The notes below the pieces were generated by a model. That model was given only the letters and a program-made list of their open reading frames with translations. It searched no databases and was not told the DNA's origin. DNA of 64,000 nt from Pseudomonas sp. TH41 (GTDB lineage: Bacteria > Pseudomonadota > Gammaproteobacteria > Pseudomonadales > Pseudomonadaceae): contig NZ_JAEKFH010000003.1 in the NCBI RefSeq assembly GCF_016650695.1, positions 248,001 to 312,000 of the forward strand, in the 5' to 3' direction. The position numbers and the translations under genes were made by a program. Below, one piece after another: positions 1 to 8,266 of the stretch; position 1 is the first letter of the stretch, and every line of letters starts with the position of its first letter.

Positions 1-1
1 G

Positions 2-187
2 GTGCAGATTCTGTGGGGGGAGGACGATCAATGGATTCCCATTGAGCGTGGCCGCGCGCTGCATCAGCTGATGCCTGGATCGCAGTTTCATCCGATTCCG
101 AATGCCGGGCATCTGGTACAGGAAGATGCACCCGAAGCCATCGTCGCGGCGCTGCTGCGATTTTTACCGCAACACAACTCCCCTTGA
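2..187 (+). CDS. Alpha/beta hydrolase, C-terminal fragment (runs off the window)
   Basis: Only the last 61 codons are inside the window; the reading frame is open to the left edge, so the gene begins outside. The visible part has the end of an alpha/beta-hydrolase fold: a GEDDQWIP segment, where the acidic member of the triad normally sits after the penultimate strand, and NAGHLVQEDAPEA, where the GH histidine would be the catalytic base, followed by the usual last helix. Haloalkane dehalogenases, esterases and C-C hydrolases share this pattern, so the substrate cannot be named. The GTG at the edge is unlikely to be the real start because the nucleophile elbow would be missing. Confidence 0.75.
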   Translation: MQILWGEDDQWIPIERGRALHQLMPGSQFHPIPNAGHLVQEDAPEAIVAALLRFLPQHNSP

Positions 188-199
188 AGTCACCAACAT

Positions 200-315
200 C
201 CCTTGTGGGAGCGAGACCGGCTTGCCGGCGAAGGTGGTGTCACAGTCAACATATTCGTTGAATGCCAAGCAGCTTTCGTCGGAACGCCGCCCGGAGCAAG
301 CTCGCTCCTACAATT
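200..315. repeat. REP-like half elements between hydrolase and codA
   Basis: Degenerate REP sequence: a left half reading TGGGAGCGAGACCGGCTTGC and, about 70 bases on, a right half CGGAGCAAGCTCGCTCCTAC. The rest of this 219-base gap shows no recognisable gene; the codA leader occupies its right end. Confidence 0.6.
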
Positions 316-406
316 GAACTGTGCTGACCAATGCTGCTGGCGGTAATTGCCGCTGCCGCGCTAACGTAAGGTATTAACGACACGACTCTTTCAAAGGACT
401 CACCTC

Positions 407-1654
407 ATGCACATCATCAACGCCCGCCTGCGCAACCTGGAAGGCCTGCATGAGTTGCACCTGGAAAACGGCCTGATCAGCAATATCGCCCGACAGACGG
501 AAGCGCCCACCCTGGGGCCCGACGACCTGGACGCGGGCGGCAATTTGGTGGTGCCGCCGTTCGTCGAACCGCACATCCACCTCGATGCCACCCTCACCGC
601 GGGCGAACCGCGCTGGAACATGAGCGGCACGCTGTTCGAAGGCATCGAATGCTGGGGCGAGCGCAAGGCGACCATCACCCTGGAAGACACCAAGACCCGC
701 GCCAATAAAACCATCCAGGCCCTCGCCGCCCACGGCATCCAGCATGTGCGCACCCACGTCGATGTCACCGACCCGACATTGACCGCACTCAAGGCGATGC
801 TCGAAGTACGCGAGGAAAGCCGTCACCTGATCGACCTGCAAATCGTCGCGTTCCCGCAGGAAGGCATCGAGTCGTACCGCAACGGTCGAGAACTGATGGA
901 AGAAGCCATTCGCATGGGCGCGGATGTGGTCGGCGGCATTCCGCATTTCGAGAACACCCGCGACCAGGGCGTCAGCTCGGTAAAGTTCCTGATGGACCTG
1001 GCCGAGCGCACCGGTTGCCTGGTGGACGTGCATTGCGATGAAACCGATGACCCGCACTCACGCTTCCTTGAAGTACTGGCCGAAGAAGCGCGCAGCCGCG
1101 ATATGGGCTCGCGCGTGACGGCCAGCCACACCACGGCGATGGGCTCTTACGACAACGCCTACTGCGCCAAACTGTTTCGCCTGCTCGGGCAGTCGGGGAT
1201 CAGTTTTGTCTCTTGTCCCACAGAAAGCATTCACCTGCAGGGGCGCTTCGATAACTTCCCGAAACGCCGTGGCGTAACGCGGGTCAACGAGTTGCTCGAG
1301 GCGGGGATGAATGTGTGTTTCGGCCAGGATTCAATTGTCGACCCGTGGTATCCGCTGGGTAACGGCAACATCCTGCGGGTACTCGAAGCGGGTCTGCACA
1401 TCTGCCACATGCTCGGTTACCGCAACCTGCAAAGCGCGCTGGACCTGGTGACCGACAACAGCGCCAAAGCGATGGCCCTGGGGGATCGGTATGGACTGGA
1501 ACGCGGACGACCGGCGAATTTGCTGATTCTGTCGGCGGAAAGTGATTACGAGGTGATCCGCAGCCAGGGGTTGCCGCTGTATTCGGTTCGCGATGGCAAG
1601 GTATTGATGAAGCGGGAAATGCCGGTGGTGGAGTTTTTCGGTGATCCGGGCTGA
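407..1654 (+). CDS. codA: Cytosine deaminase (CodA type)
   Basis: Probable cytosolic amidohydrolase that deaminates cytosine to uracil and ammonia for pyrimidine salvage. At 415 residues it is close to the usual CodA length. Visible motifs: the metal-binding PHIHLD near residue 64, the CodA hallmark around WNMSGTLFEGIECW, HTHVD/HVRTHVD, HCDE near 210, a conserved SHTTAMGSY segment and FGQDSIVDPWYPLGNG carrying the late metal-ligand aspartate. An AAGGA Shine-Dalgarno sits just before the ATG. It stands alone; no codB-type cytosine permease is adjacent. The family also contains creatinine and isoguanine deaminases, but the local signatures fit cytosine deaminase best. Confidence 0.9.
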   Translation: MHIINARLRNLEGLHELHLENGLISNIARQTEAPTLGPDDLDAGGNLVVPPFVEPHIHLDATLTAGEPRWNMSGTLFEGIECWGERKATITLEDTKTRANKTIQALAAHGIQHVRTHVDVTDPTLTALKAMLEVREESRHLIDLQIVAFPQEGIESYRNGRELMEEAIRMGADVVGGIPHFENTRDQGVSSVKFLMDLAERTGCLVDVHCDETDDPHSRFLEVLAEEARSRDMGSRVTASHTTAMGSYDNAYCAKLFRLLGQSGISFVSCPTESIHLQGRFDNFPKRRGVTRVNELLEAGMNVCFGQDSIVDPWYPLGNGNILRVLEAGLHICHMLGYRNLQSALDLVTDNSAKAMALGDRYGLERGRPANLLILSAESDYEVIRSQGLPLYSVRDGKVLMKREMPVVEFFGDPG

Positions 1655-1675
1655 TTTTTTCGTTGCCTGGGTTGG

Positions 1676-1762
1676 CCTCTTCGCGAGCAAGCCCGCTCCC
1701 ACAGGGGATTTTGTGTACGACACAGATCTAATGTGGGAGCGGGCTTGCTCGCGAAGACGATC
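1676..1762. repeat. REP doublet (inverted pair)
   Basis: Two inverted GCGAGCAAGCCCGCTCCCAC / GTGGGAGCGGGCTTGCTCGC elements about 30 bases apart, able to fold into a long hairpin just after codA. It probably also acts as the transcript end between two convergent genes. Confidence 0.85.
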
Positions 1763-1768
1763 GAGTAA

Positions 1769-2761
1769 TCAACGAATCAATCGAGCCGTACCAAACAGAC
1801 TGACCCGACTCAACTCACCGTCTGTTTCTTCCAGCAAAATCGGCGCAGTCCCGCCGGGCATGACGACTTTCACTTCACCCGCTGCCACCCACCCCACGCG
1901 CCACGCCGCGCAAGCCACTGCACTGGCGCTGGTGCCCGACGACGCCGTCGGCCCTTCGCCACGCTCGAACACCCGGGCAACGACGCGCCCCTCGGACTCA
2001 AGCATCGCCCATTGCAAATTAACCCCGGCAGGACACGGCTTACCCGCCCCGGTGGGCATGGCATAAGCGATACGCGTCAGCCCTTCGGACAATCCCGGTT
2101 GGCGCATCTGTTCATTGCTCGGCAAGGCACCGGCGTCATCCACCAGTGTCACGCAATGCGGATTGCCGACCCGCGCGAACTGGCTTCGCGACCACGCGGC
2201 ATTGAGTGATGACAACGGTTGCACATGACTGAGTTCACGTCCGTTGAATGCCACGCTCTCAACCCCTTCAGCGCTGACCGCTCCCGGCCCGAACGACGGT
2301 TTGCCCAAGTCCAGCCAGAACCCCTGCACGCCTTCGACCTGTGCCGGGTTCACCGATGTCTCCCCCGGTGAAAGCACATCGGCCTTGTCGTGATGAACCC
2401 TGAGCAGGCACGCCCCGCTCCTCGGCAAAAGCCCCCGGTCGCTGAGGGCCTGGGAAAAAATCGTCAACCCATTGCCACTGCGCTCGGCCAAGGTGCCATC
2501 GGTGTTTACAATCAACAGATCAAAAGGCGGGGACGACTGGAACGGTCCGACCAGCAAACCATCGCTGCGATGGTCCTTGCTGCCGGGGGGTTGTGAGCCG
2601 GGCGCCCAGGCACAGCAATCCTCGATGGCTGCCGACGCCCATGCTTCGCGGGTTTGTGCGGCGTGACTGGCCTGCTCCGGGACATCAATTCCGTTGCGGC
2701 GCAATTCGTCAGGCGCCACAACCATGTAGATATTGCCTCGTGCATCGTACATCCGCGCCAT
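1769..2761 (-). CDS. Diaminopimelate-epimerase-like protein with both active-site cysteines replaced by serine
   Basis: 330-residue member of the DapF/PrpF/PhzF superfamily. Family landmarks are all present in order: N-terminal ARGNIYMVV, NTDGTLAERSGNG (DapF: NADGSE..CGNG), GNPHCV, and FERGEGPTASSGT (DapF: YERGAGET.ACGSG). Known DapF enzymes use one cysteine in each of the second and last motifs as acid/base pair; here these positions are Ser95 and Ser275. The enzyme may therefore act on another substrate or have lost racemase activity. The chosen ATG has GGGAGGG nine bases upstream; longer frames lack a better signal. It is divergent from an MFS transporter, which hints at linked substrate handling. 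True dapF is normally beside lysA, not here. Confidence 0.7.
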   Translation of the reverse strand: MARMYDARGNIYMVVAPDELRRNGIDVPEQASHAAQTREAWASAAIEDCCAWAPGSQPPGSKDHRSDGLLVGPFQSSPPFDLLIVNTDGTLAERSGNGLTIFSQALSDRGLLPRSGACLLRVHHDKADVLSPGETSVNPAQVEGVQGFWLDLGKPSFGPGAVSAEGVESVAFNGRELSHVQPLSSLNAAWSRSQFARVGNPHCVTLVDDAGALPSNEQMRQPGLSEGLTRIAYAMPTGAGKPCPAGVNLQWAMLESEGRVVARVFERGEGPTASSGTSASAVACAAWRVGWVAAGEVKVVMPGGTAPILLEETDGELSRVSLFGTARLIR

Positions 2762-2930
2762 GGCGCCCTCCCGGCTGCAATGATTGGTCGGGCTCAACAT
2801 ATCGCGAAACACGGCCTGGCTGTGCAAGGATGTCAGCCTGACGGACCACGAAATCCTACGGACACTGATGAAACCCACACGGGTTGGTCACTGTCCCTTG
2901 GAGACGCGACGTTTTTTGCCAAGGATTGAT

Positions 2931-4082
2931 ATGAGCAACCTCAACACCTCAACCACCTTCGTTCCCGGGCGCCTGGAACAGATGTCCACGCGCATCGCCT
3001 TTTTCATCGCCGGTCTGGGTATCGCCGCGTGGGCGCCACTGGTGCCTTACGTCAAGGCGCGGGCCGGGCTGGATGAAGGAACCCTCGGGTTGCTGTTGTT
3101 GTGCCTGGGGGTGGGTTCGATCCTGGCCATGCCGCTGGCCGGGATTCTATCGACGCGTTTCGGTTGTCGACGGGTGACAACTGGCGGGACGTTGTTGATC
3201 TGCGCGGCCCTGCCCCTGCTGGCGACGGTGTCGTCAGTGCCGGCGTTGATCGCCACCTTGTTCATGTTTGGCGCTGGGCTCGGCACGGTGGATTCGACGG
3301 TGAATCTGCAAGCGGTGATCGTCGAGCGGGCCAGTGGCAAGCACATGATGTCGGGGTTTCATGGACTGTTCAGCCTCGGTGGAATCGTCGGCGCAGCGGG
3401 GGTCAGCGCCCTGCTCGGCTTCGGTTTTTCGCCGTTGGGGGCGATGGTGGTGGTCATCGCGTGCCTGGTGGCGGCGCTACTCAAGGCGGCACCACATCTG
3501 TTGCCTTATGGCAGTGAAAGCGCCGGTCCGGCATTTGCCGTGCCCCACGGGATCGTGCTGTTTATCGGCGGAATGTGTTTCATCGTGTTCCTGGCCGAAG
3601 GCGCGGCGCTCGACTGGAGCGCGGTGTTCCTGGCGCAGGAGCGCGGGATCGACACGGCGTATGCAGGGTTGGGTTATGCGGCATTTGCGCTGACCATGAC
3701 GGTCGGGCGGTTGACCGGTGACACGATCGTCCGACGCCTGGGCTCTACGCGGGTCATTGTGTTCGGCGGGCTGACGGCCGCGGCGGGCCTGGCGCTGGCG
3801 ACATTCGCACCGAGCTGGGAGGCCGCGTTGGTCGGCTATGCCCTCCTGGGCGCGGGTTGTTCGAACATTGTGCCGGTGCTGTACACGGCCGTGGGCAAAC
3901 AGACGGTCATGCCCGAGCACATTGCCGTGCCGGCAATTACTACTTTGGGGTATGCGGGGATTCTTGCCGGGCCTGCGGTGATCGGGTTTATCGCCCACGG
4001 CAGCAGTTTGAGCTTTGCCTTCGGCTTGATGGCGCTGTTGCTGGTGGCCGTGGCCATCGGCGGGAAGGTCTTGAAGGTTTAA
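2931..4082 (+). CDS. MFS transporter, YbjJ-like
   Basis: 383-residue integral membrane protein with about twelve hydrophobic helices, an MFS fold split by a short central loop near residues 190-200, and loop motifs such as STRFGCRR after helix 3. It resembles the YbjJ-type inner-membrane carriers whose substrate is not defined. The start was set at the ATG preceded by AAGGA at a six-base spacing; an upstream in-frame ATG exists but would add a polar, non-membrane extension. It is transcribed away from the DapF-like gene, and the ~170 bases between the two starts must hold both promoters. Confidence 0.8.
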   Translation: MSNLNTSTTFVPGRLEQMSTRIAFFIAGLGIAAWAPLVPYVKARAGLDEGTLGLLLLCLGVGSILAMPLAGILSTRFGCRRVTTGGTLLICAALPLLATVSSVPALIATLFMFGAGLGTVDSTVNLQAVIVERASGKHMMSGFHGLFSLGGIVGAAGVSALLGFGFSPLGAMVVVIACLVAALLKAAPHLLPYGSESAGPAFAVPHGIVLFIGGMCFIVFLAEGAALDWSAVFLAQERGIDTAYAGLGYAAFALTMTVGRLTGDTIVRRLGSTRVIVFGGLTAAAGLALATFAPSWEAALVGYALLGAGCSNIVPVLYTAVGKQTVMPEHIAVPAITTLGYAGILAGPAVIGFIAHGSSLSFAFGLMALLLVAVAIGGKVLKV

Positions 4083-4109
4083 ACGCTTCGCGGGCACAAC
4101 GAAGAACCC

Positions 4110-4201
4110 CTGTGGAGCGAGCCTGCTCGCGAAAGCTGTGTGTCAGGCAACACCGTTATCGACTGGGAAGCAGCCTTCGCGAGCAGGCTCGCTCCCACAT
4201 T
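4110..4201. repeat. REP doublet
   Basis: Inverted GTGGAGCGAGCCTGCTCGCG and CGCGAGCAGGCTCGCTCCCA elements separated by about 50 bases, lying between the convergent transporter and LysR genes. Confidence 0.8.
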
Positions 4202-4234
4202 GGATTGGTGTCGTGCGCAGATGTTGTGTGCAGA

Positions 4235-5098
4235 TCAAATCATCGGATCCCAACGCTGGGACCAATCACTGTCATCAGCGACAACCTTCTTCAATAATTC
4301 GATCGCCAATTGCAATTCCACAGACGATCGATTACGGGAATACACCAGGTAAGTAGGGTAATTGAATTCCGGGGCCGAACTGACTCGCTCCAGGATCCCG
4401 CTTTCAATATAGGATTGCACAACCCGAGTCCGAAAATACCCCGCCCCGCCGTTATCCAATATGTATTGCAGTGCCACCGGCCCCAGATTAAATGAGAGCG
4501 CCGCTCGAGCATTTTCGGGGAGCGCCGCATCGTGGGCCTGTCGAAACGCCTCTCCCCAATCGATATAAACATACGGTGCAGGTTTGCTGACCAGGCGCAC
4601 AAGCACTAATTTCTCTTCAAGAATTTGCTCGACCTGCAAACCGGGCCAATAGACCGGCTGATAAACCAGTACTGCATCCAACAGCCCTAGTTCCAGTTGA
4701 TGCAGCAATGCCACCCCATCTCTTATTTCCGTCTTGATCGCATGCGACGGTATGTTTTTTTGTATTTCGCTCACCCAGTTCAGCATGAGCGGGTTACATA
4801 GACTGACCTCCCCGCCGATATGAAGTATTTTATGAAAACCTTCCGGCAAGGGTAAATCTCTAACGGCAGCCTCCCAGGTTTGCACCAGCTGATTGGCATA
4901 GACGACAAACGCTTCTCCGTCCGCAGTCAGTCTTGCCCCTGTTCTATTTCGAACAAACAACTTGCTGTTCAAACTATGTTCCAGCTTTTTAACTCGAGCG
5001 GTAATCGCGGTTTGTGTGACATGTAATCTGTCCGCTGCAGCGATAAGGCTGCCACACCTGACTATCTCTAAAAATGTTTTAGCCAGTTCAATATCCAT
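4235..5098 (-). CDS. LysR-family transcriptional regulator
   Basis: 287-residue LysR protein: winged helix-turn-helix at residues 1-60 (TFLEIVRCGSLIAAADRLHV, TQTAITARVKKLE) followed by a periplasmic-binding-type effector domain. The DNA-binding part is conventional; the effector part does not identify a ligand. No gene is divergently transcribed from its start: the upstream side holds only a REP doublet and then the end of the cupredoxin gene, so the usual neighbour clue to its target is missing. Its base composition looks slightly more AT-rich than its neighbours. Confidence 0.85.
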   Translation of the reverse strand: MDIELAKTFLEIVRCGSLIAAADRLHVTQTAITARVKKLEHSLNSKLFVRNRTGARLTADGEAFVVYANQLVQTWEAAVRDLPLPEGFHKILHIGGEVSLCNPLMLNWVSEIQKNIPSHAIKTEIRDGVALLHQLELGLLDAVLVYQPVYWPGLQVEQILEEKLVLVRLVSKPAPYVYIDWGEAFRQAHDAALPENARAALSFNLGPVALQYILDNGGAGYFRTRVVQSYIESGILERVSSAPEFNYPTYLVYSRNRSSVELQLAIELLKKVVADDSDWSQRWDPMI

Positions 5099-5200
5099 CT
5101 GCGTTGATTACCGTAAAAAGAGGCAGTGTAATAAGACGTCTTCATGAATGGCAAAGGGGTGGCCGCACGCCCTCGTCGCTTTCATTGGCTTTCCCCCCTG

Positions 5201-5281
5201 TAGGAGCGAGCTTGCTCGCGATGGTGTGTCAGTCGACATCTATGCAGCTGACACACCATCGCGAGCAAGCTCGCTCCTACA
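5201..5281. repeat. REP doublet with GTGTGTCAG spacer
   Basis: Near-perfect hairpin: GTAGGAGCGAGCTTGCTCGC, a spacer with GGTGTGTCAG and CTGACACACC, and the mirrored arm GCGAGCAAGCTCGCTCCTAC. The same spacer type recurs near 8,200 and 61,530. Confidence 0.9.
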
Positions 5282-5292
5282 TGGGGGGGCAT

Positions 5293-5601
5293 TCATTGGC
5301 TGACCACAATCTTCCCGATCATCTGCGGATGCAGCACACAAAAATACTCATACTCTCCCGGCGTGTTGAACACCCAGGAAAAACTGTCATGGGTATCCAG
5401 CGCCCCCGAGCGAAACACCTTGTGGGTTTCCGCCACGGTGTGCGGGATCTGGTCGTCGTTCACCCAGGTCACTTTGGTACCCACGGCCACGGTCAACTCC
5501 TTGGGCCCGAACATGAACTCCTTGATATCGATTTTCACGTCTTGAGCCCACACGGGCATCGACAGCATCAGACAGGCCACGGCCAACAATTGCTTTTTCA
5601 T
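5293..5601 (-). CDS. Periplasmic cupredoxin (small blue-copper-type protein)
   Basis: 102 residues with a cleavable signal peptide (MKKQLLAVACLMLSMPVWA). The mature domain carries the type-1 copper ligand set: His in the DDQIPHT segment, then Cys, His and Met in FCVLHPQM near the C-terminus, as in plastocyanin/pseudoazurin-like proteins. Likely role: periplasmic electron carrier or copper-binding protein. Only 14 bases separate it from the upstream metallophosphoesterase stop, so the two are co-transcribed, apparently from the ECF-type promoter described at 6631-6659. Confidence 0.85.
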   Translation of the reverse strand: MKKQLLAVACLMLSMPVWAQDVKIDIKEFMFGPKELTVAVGTKVTWVNDDQIPHTVAETHKVFRSGALDTHDSFSWVFNTPGEYEYFCVLHPQMIGKIVVSQ

Positions 5602-5615
5602 CCGAGCACCCTCCC

Positions 5616-6584
5616 CTAGACCAGTGTCGAATCGATCAGCGCCAGCGGATGATCACCCTGTGTCGCTCGCACATCGGTGATCCCCAAATAATTGCGCAGT
5701 TGATCCGCCGCCACCGTCATTGGCCCCGGTGCCGGCGCCGTACCCGGTGCAGGTTGTGGATAAGCGGTGCCGCGGGCGGTGTGGAAGGTGATATTGCCTT
5801 CAACCTTCTGGATGACCTGATGGATATGCCCGTTCAACACCGTCACCGAACCGTACTTACGCAGCATGGCAATCGCCTGGTCGCCATCCTCGGTGCCCCA
5901 GCCCCAGGGCTGATAAATCGTCCACAACGGAATATGGGTATACACCACGATGGGCGTGCTGCTCGTCACGGCGCGCAAGTCATCGGCGAGCCATGCCAGT
6001 TGGTCGGCGCCAAGGGTCGCTTCGTGGCCCGCCTGGAAGTTGAAGACATTGACCAGCGCGATGAAATGTACGCCGTGGTCATTGAAGCTGTACCAGCCAT
6101 TGCCTTTGGTGCCCTTGCCGTAACGTTCCAGGTAGAGCTTGCCGCCGCCTTCGTCGAGGGTGTCGTGCTCGCCCGGCACATAGTGAACGGTGGACGGCAG
6201 GCCTTTGAGCAGCTGTGCGGCGGTGTCGAACTCCTCGGGTTTGGACAGGTGGGTGATATCGCCGGTATGCAGGATCAGCGACGGCGGTTTAGGCAGCGCG
6301 ATGACCTTGTCGATGGCCACCTGCAAGGTCTTCAGCGGTTCCGGGTTGGCGTCTTTGTTGAAGCCGATGTGCGAGTCGCTGATCTGCACGAAGTGGAACG
6401 TGCTGGCCAGTGCTTTGGGGTCGGAGACGTTGCCCATCTCATCCAGTGCAAAGGCCCGGGGAATACCGCCGCTCAGGGCCCAGATCACCCCCGCCCCGGC
6501 CCACGCCGAGCATTTGAGGAGCGTTCGGCGGTCAGGGTTCAGCGGGCCGTCGGTACGTCGTTGCTGTTTTGAATGAATGTCCAT
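5616..6584 (-). CDS. Tat-exported metallophosphoesterase
   Basis: 322 residues. A twin-arginine signal (DRRTLLKCSAWAG, then a hydrophobic stretch and a cleavage site near AFA) directs a folded protein to the periplasm. The calcineurin-like motifs follow in order: DSHIGF (D-x-H), GDITH, GEHDT (GNHD variant), THIPLW and NGHIH, which together bind two metals. The natural substrate is unknown; such enzymes hydrolyse phosphomono- or diesters. It heads an operon with the cupredoxin and faces the ECF sigma/anti-sigma genes. Its promoter motif matches the sigma gene's own promoter in sequence and spacing, so it is probably a direct target of that sigma factor. Confidence 0.85.
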   Translation of the reverse strand: MDIHSKQQRRTDGPLNPDRRTLLKCSAWAGAGVIWALSGGIPRAFALDEMGNVSDPKALASTFHFVQISDSHIGFNKDANPEPLKTLQVAIDKVIALPKPPSLILHTGDITHLSKPEEFDTAAQLLKGLPSTVHYVPGEHDTLDEGGGKLYLERYGKGTKGNGWYSFNDHGVHFIALVNVFNFQAGHEATLGADQLAWLADDLRAVTSSTPIVVYTHIPLWTIYQPWGWGTEDGDQAIAMLRKYGSVTVLNGHIHQVIQKVEGNITFHTARGTAYPQPAPGTAPAPGPMTVAADQLRNYLGITDVRATQGDHPLALIDSTLV

Positions 6585-6630
6585 CGGTCTTCCCTCGCTG
6601 GCGAACTACAGTGATGTAGCTGACACGAGA

Positions 6631-6659
6631 TACAACCGGCCAGGACGGGGTTTTATTCC
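6631..6659 (-). promoter_or_regulatory. Putative ECF sigma promoter of the metallophosphoesterase-cupredoxin operon
   Basis: On the minus strand: GGAATAAAA, 12 bases, CGGTTGTA. The plus-strand sigma gene has GGAATAAAA, 12 bases, CGGTTATA. GGAA-type -35 elements are characteristic of ECF sigma factors. The position, about 47 bases before the start codon, is suitable. Confidence 0.65.
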
Positions 6660-6679
6660 ACCTCGACATTAAATCGCCC

Positions 6680-6795
6680 GTAGCAGCTGCCGAGGCACGA
6701 GGCTGCGTTGCGTGTCCGCAGAACCGCCCTCCGGGGGCCGGCCTTCGGGGGCCGCTGCGCAGCCCAACGCAGCCTCGTGCCTCGGCAGCTGCTAC
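6680..6795. repeat. Perfect 31-bp inverted repeat
   Basis: Two arms of 31 bases (6680-6710 and 6765-6795) are exact reverse complements, built on GTAGCAGCTGCCGAGGCACG, with a 54-base GC-rich loop containing CCGGGGGCCGG. It differs from the two REP families elsewhere in the window. It lies between the two divergent ECF-type promoters. Confidence 0.85.
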
Positions 6796-6834
6796 GGGGA
6801 TTTGGGCCGCTCTTTGGAAAATAATTTTTTTCAG

Positions 6835-6863
6835 GGAATAAAAGACCACGCAGCACGGTTATA
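6835..6863 (+). promoter_or_regulatory. Putative autoregulatory ECF promoter of the sigma gene
   Basis: GGAATAAAA, 12 bases, CGGTTATA, ending 25 bases before the sigma-factor ATG. It matches the divergent promoter at 6631-6659 in both elements and spacing, as expected for a self-regulating ECF sigma. Confidence 0.65.
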
Positions 6864-6888
6864 GGGGTGGGACAGTGCGGGAACCACT

Positions 6889-7401
6889 ATGAAGCGATTT
6901 GAGGAATTGTTTGCGCCCCACCTGGACGCCGCCTACAACCTCGCGCGCTGGCTCACTGGCAACGACAGCGCCGCGCGCGATGTCGTGCAGGAAAGCGCCC
7001 TGCGAGCCTTCAGATTTTCACACCGCTTCGCCGACGGCAACGCCAAGGCCTGGTTTCTGACCATCGTGCGTAACGAAAGCTACACCTGGCTCAAGGCCTC
7101 GGCCGGACACCATTGGGTCGCTATCGGCGACGAACTTAGCGAAAACGATGGGGCGCTGAGCCACAGCCAGACCCCGGAACTGCTGGCCATTCACACGGAA
7201 AATGCGGCACTGATCCAGCAAGCCCTGTGTGCCCTGCCGCCGGCGTTTCGTGAGGTGATTGTTCTGAAAGAACTCGAAGACATGCCCTACAAGGACATCG
7301 CCCTGGTGGTCGACATTCCCATCGGCACCGTCATGTCGAGACTGGCCCGGGCTCGCGCCATGCTCAAGCTCGAACTACTGAAGTTGTACGATCATGAATG
7401 A
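6889..7401 (+). CDS. ECF-family RNA polymerase sigma factor
   Basis: 170 residues containing only sigma regions 2 and 4. Region 2 spans about residues 8-75 (AARDVVQESALRAFRF, then NAKAWFLTIVRNESYTWL); region 4 spans about 115-165 (LPPAFREVIVLKELEDMPY, helix-turn-helix in KDIALVVDIPIGTVMSRLARA). It recruits polymerase to a small set of extracytoplasmic-response promoters. The next gene, an anti-sigma factor, overlaps by eight bases, giving translational coupling. Matching promoter motifs in front of this gene and of the metallophosphoesterase define a likely minimal regulon. Confidence 0.9.
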   Translation: MKRFEELFAPHLDAAYNLARWLTGNDSAARDVVQESALRAFRFSHRFADGNAKAWFLTIVRNESYTWLKASAGHHWVAIGDELSENDGALSHSQTPELLAIHTENAALIQQALCALPPAFREVIVLKELEDMPYKDIALVVDIPIGTVMSRLARARAMLKLELLKLYDHE

Positions 7402-8137
7402 ACTCGATTGCACGGTTTGCCAGACGCTGATGCATGGCTATCTGGACAAGGAACTTGACCCTCCGACGGCTGCGACGGTGGCCGGGCATTTGGCCGAGTG
7501 CGCCGAATGCGCGCGGTTGCTTGATCAGACGAAGCTGCTGATGCTCAGTGTGAAGCGCCACGCGCCGTATTACGCGGCGCCGGCGTCGTTGACTGCCAGT
7601 GTGTTCGCCCCTGATGCCCCACCGCCCCGCACATTTGAACGTTGGCGAAAATGGTTCGCACCGGCCTTTTCAGCGGCGGCGCTGGGCTTGGCGGTGGTGC
7701 TTTATGTGGCAACACCTGCCAGCGAGCAGCCGTTGATGGACGAGGCAGTCTCCAGCCATGTCCGCTCGTTGATGGGTGAGCATTTGAACGATGTGGTTTC
7801 GTCCGACCGCCACACCGTGAAGCCTTGGTTCACCGGCAAACTCGACTTCTCGCCGCCGGTATTCGATTACTCGACACAAGGGTTTCCACTGTTGGGTGGG
7901 CGCTTGGATTATCTGCAGCATCAGACCACGGCGGCCCTGAGTTATGGACGGGCCAAGCACATTATCAATGTGTTTATCTTGCCCACGCAGGAGGCGGATA
8001 AGCCGCGACAGAGCCAGACGATTCGTGGCTTTAACGTGGTGTCCTGGCAAGCGAATCACATGCGGTTTGTGCTGGTTTCCGATCTGGAGAAAAGTGAGCT
8101 GGAGGCGTTCAGCCAGTTGCTCAAGAACGGCGGGTGA
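7394..8137 (+). CDS. Membrane-bound zinc-type anti-sigma factor
   Basis: 247 residues. The N-terminus has the zinc anti-sigma fold: CTVCQTLMHGYLDKEL, then H-L-A-E-C-A-E-C (HxxxCxxC). One transmembrane helix follows near residues 91-110 (FSAAALGLAVVLYVATP), and the C-terminal ~130 residues would be periplasmic. It presumably holds the overlapping sigma factor inactive until an envelope signal, perhaps redox or metal given the cysteine/histidine centre and the cupredoxin target, releases it. The periplasmic part is not a family I can name further. Confidence 0.85.
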   Translation: MNELDCTVCQTLMHGYLDKELDPPTAATVAGHLAECAECARLLDQTKLLMLSVKRHAPYYAAPASLTASVFAPDAPPPRTFERWRKWFAPAFSAAALGLAVVLYVATPASEQPLMDEAVSSHVRSLMGEHLNDVVSSDRHTVKPWFTGKLDFSPPVFDYSTQGFPLLGGRLDYLQHQTTAALSYGRAKHIINVFILPTQEADKPRQSQTIRGFNVVSWQANHMRFVLVSDLEKSELEAFSQLLKNGG

Positions 8138-8161
8138 ACGAAAGGCGAAGACTGAAAAAAC

Positions 8162-8245
8162 TGTAGGAGCGAGCTTGCTCGCGATGGTGTGTCAGCTACA
8201 TTGATGTCGACTGACACACCTTCGCGAGCAAGCTCGCTCCTACAG
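8162..8245. repeat. REP doublet with GTGTGTCAG spacer
   Basis: TGTAGGAGCGAGCTTGCTCG and its mirror image around GGTGTGTCAG...CTGACACACC, the same design as at 5,201. It separates the convergent anti-sigma and LuxR genes. Confidence 0.9.
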
Positions 8246-8266
8246 GGTTCGTGGTCAACCCTTGGC

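Noticed and set aside
1769..2761. Housekeeping diaminopimelate epimerase (dapF)
   Set aside because: Both catalytic cysteines are absent and the gene is not beside lysA, so lysine-pathway function is unlikely.
5649..6572. Plus-strand frame opposite the metallophosphoesterase
   Set aside because: The minus strand has the Tat signal and all phosphoesterase motifs; the plus frame has none.
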